From NCBI RefSeq assembly GCF_011772445.1, contig NZ_WVZN01000021.1, positions 124,001-188,000 of the forward strand: 64,000 nucleotides of DNA. Direction: 5' to 3'. A program made the position numbers and the translations under genes. The stretch is from Hydrogenophaga sp. (GTDB taxonomy: Bacteria; Pseudomonadota; Gammaproteobacteria; Burkholderiales; Burkholderiaceae_C). The number at the start of each line of letters is the position of its first letter. Position 1 is the stretch's first letter. The notes under the pieces are model-generated. The model saw only the letters and a list, made by a program, of their open reading frames with translations. It did no database searches and was not told the origin of the DNA. This document shows, one piece after another, positions 61,749 through 64,000 of the stretch.

Positions 61749-62635
61749 TCAGTCGTGCGAGAGTTCGCTCGCGTGCCAGGAGCCCAGCGCCGCGCGGCTG
61801 GCCCAGGCCATCAGCGCGAACAGGGCCACGCCGGTCAGCGAGATGAGCAGCAGCGCGGCGAACATGCGCGGGATGTTGAGCTGGTAGCCCGCCATGAGGA
61901 TCTGGTAGGCCAGGCCGGTGGCGGCACCACCGGTGCCGGCGACGAATTCCGCCACCACCGCGCCGATCAGCGCCAGGCCGCTGGAGATGCGCAGCCCGCC
62001 GAAGAAGTAGGGCAAGGCGCTGGGCACGCGCAGGCGCACCAGCGTCTGCAGCCGGGTGGCGCGGTTCAGCTTGAAGTACGCCTGCAGGTCCGGGTCGACG
62101 CTGCGCAGGCCCAGCGTGGTGTTGCTGATGATGGGAAACAGCGCCACCAGCGTGGCGCAGACCACCAGCGAGGCCGTCGGGTCCTTGACCCAGATGATGA
62201 TCAGGGGCGCGATCGCCACGATGGGCGTGACCTGCAGCAGCACGGCGTAGGGAAACAGCGCGGTCTCGATCAGGCGACTCTGCACGAACACGAAGGAGAT
62301 CAGCACGCCCAACAGCGTGGCGACCAGGAAGGACAGCACCGTGATCTTCAGCGTCACCAGCAGCGCGGTGCCCAGCATCGCCCAATCGGCGATCAGCGTG
62401 TCCCACATCAGGCCCGGCGAAGGCACCAGGTAGGGCGGCAGTTCCATCCCCACGACCAGGGCCTGCCAGGCACCGATCAGCAGCAGGCCGACCAGCACCG
62501 GCAGCAGCACGCGCTGCACGCGCGGCTCCAGCAGCAGCGGCGTGCGCACGGGGCGGGCGGGCGGCAGGGGGGCCGGGGTGGCCGCTGTCTCGGGCCCGGG
62601 GGCGGCGGCAGAGGCGGCGTTGTTCCAGGTCGTGC

Positions 62636-62639
<4 letters not shown>
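61749..62639 (-). CDS. ABC transporter permease (SsuC/TauC/ThiX-like)
   Basis: 296 residues with about six membrane helices. The EAA-type loop for ATPase contact is seen around LRVPSALPYFFGGLRISSGLALIGAVVAEF. The Pro/Ala-rich first ~35 residues are cytoplasmic. It belongs to the nitrate/sulfonate/thiamine-precursor importer family. The start is the ATG at 62639, overlapping the ATPase stop by 4 nt. Confidence 0.93.
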
Positions 62640-63442
<803 letters not shown>

Positions 63443-63476
63443 GGCATCCACGCGAGGGACCGTGCCGGGCGCGCCC

Positions 63477-64000
63477 TCAGGGCAGCACCTTGATCGACTG
63501 GATGATCGAGATGTCGTAGGCCTGCGCCGTGTTCACCTTGGCCGGGTCGATCAGCTGGTTGGACACCAGGAAGTCGTAGCTCTGCCGGATGCGCGCCTCG
63601 TCGATGGAGCCGATGCCGTTCGTGGCCGCGCCGCCGCTGACGACGATGCCCATTTCCTTGAGCTTGGCCACGCTGTAAGTGAGCTGCTCGTCGGTCATGT
63701 TGGGGTTGTCCTTCTTGATCAGCGCGTTGGCCGGCGCCGGATCGGCGAAGTAGGACTTCCAGCCTTCCATGGTGCCGCGCACGAAGGCCGCCACGGCGGC
63801 GCGGCGCTCCTTCACCGTCTTGTCCATGCAGGAGATGGTGGCCGCGTAGCTGGGGTAGCCGTGGTCGGCGAACAGGAAGGTGTTGGCCTTCACGCCGGCC
63901 TTCTGGATGGCGAAGGGCTCGGAGGTCAGGTAGCCCTGCTGCACGACGTTCTTGTCGGCCACGAAGGGCTGGATGTTGAAGGTGTAGGGGCGCGTCTGCG
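63477..64000 (-). CDS. ABC transporter substrate-binding protein, NMT1/THI5-like (N-terminus outside window)
   Basis: The frame is open to the window end, so about 174 C-terminal residues are seen. Segments VADKNVVQQGYLTSEPFAIQKAG, KNTVKERRAAV-type helices and a final YDFLVSNQLIDPAKV are typical of SsuA/NMT1-type periplasmic receptors for sulfonates, nitrate or pyrimidine/thiamine precursors. It is the first gene (on this strand) of the importer operon; the ligand cannot be determined. Confidence 0.9.
   Translation of the reverse strand, partial: QTRPYTFNIQPFVADKNVVQQGYLTSEPFAIQKAGVKANTFLFADHGYPSYAATISCMDKTVKERRAAVAAFVRGTMEGWKSYFADPAPANALIKKDNPNMTDEQLTYSVAKLKEMGIVVSGGAATNGIGSIDEARIRQSYDFLVSNQLIDPAKVNTAQAYDISIIQSIKVLP

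Overview
This window is GC-rich chromosomal DNA, almost wall-to-wall protein coding. Its gene content points to Burkholderiales, most likely Comamonadaceae (Hydrogenophaga/Acidovorax-like). The indicators are a Bug-type periplasmic binding protein, an intracellular PHB depolymerase of the Ralstonia type, the smpB-ratA-rnfH-guaB-guaA neighbourhood, and a betaproteobacterial exopolysaccharide locus of the XrtA/PEP-CTERM-associated type. The assignment is an inference from gene families. I see no rRNA, tRNA, CRISPR array or insertion sequence, and no gap over 300 bases without a gene.

Region 1 (1-6.3 kb): the tail of a sensor kinase, a degenerate HD-GYP protein, tRNA-dihydrouridine synthase DusA, a TauD/TfdA-like dioxygenase with a Bug binding protein divergent from an IclR regulator, and a GntR/FadR-type regulator. 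Region 2 (6.4-15.2 kb): a complete propionyl-CoA to succinyl-CoA module (methylmalonyl-CoA mutase, MeaB, PccB, PccA, an epimerase-like VOC protein). A ribbon-helix-helix/PIN toxin-antitoxin pair with its own palindrome sits between the mutase and meaB. Region 3 (15.3-21.1 kb): a chemoreceptor with a C-terminal cytoplasmic sensor domain, a soluble RnfB-like ferredoxin, PHB depolymerase, a YgiD-type extradiol dioxygenase and an aromatic/aspartate aminotransferase.

Region 4 (21.2-43.7 kb) is an exopolysaccharide island. It holds an export lipoprotein, chain-length determinant, tyrosine autokinase, outer-membrane protein, ATPase, deacetylase, FemAB-like protein, glycosyltransferases, an amidotransferase and an O-antigen-ligase-like polymerase. 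Beyond these come a GT2 enzyme, a reverse-strand flippase, a cupin/JmjC-like protein and an acyltransferase. The gene set and order match loci normally built around exosortase A, but no exosortase gene and no PEP-CTERM target is visible. The expected exosortase position is closed to a single base.

Region 5 (43.7-57 kb): housekeeping genes (uvrC, acs, smpB, ratA, rnfH, guaB, guaA), an ECF sigma/anti-sigma operon led by a small lipoprotein and preceded by an ECF-like promoter, and a second PIN toxin-antitoxin pair between guaB and guaA whose PIN protein has two altered acidic positions. Region 6 (57-64 kb): a lipocalin, a DUF2878-like membrane protein, a soluble GAF/PAS histidine kinase, and a reverse-strand operon of an ABC importer (truncated by the window end), an FAD-linked oxidase and a RidA-family protein.

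The overall picture is a free-living heterotroph handling PHB, acetate and propionate and making a complex extracellular polysaccharide. The strongest leads are the exosortase-free XrtA-type locus, the toxin-antitoxin pair wired into the propionate operon, and several candidate operators in divergent regions.
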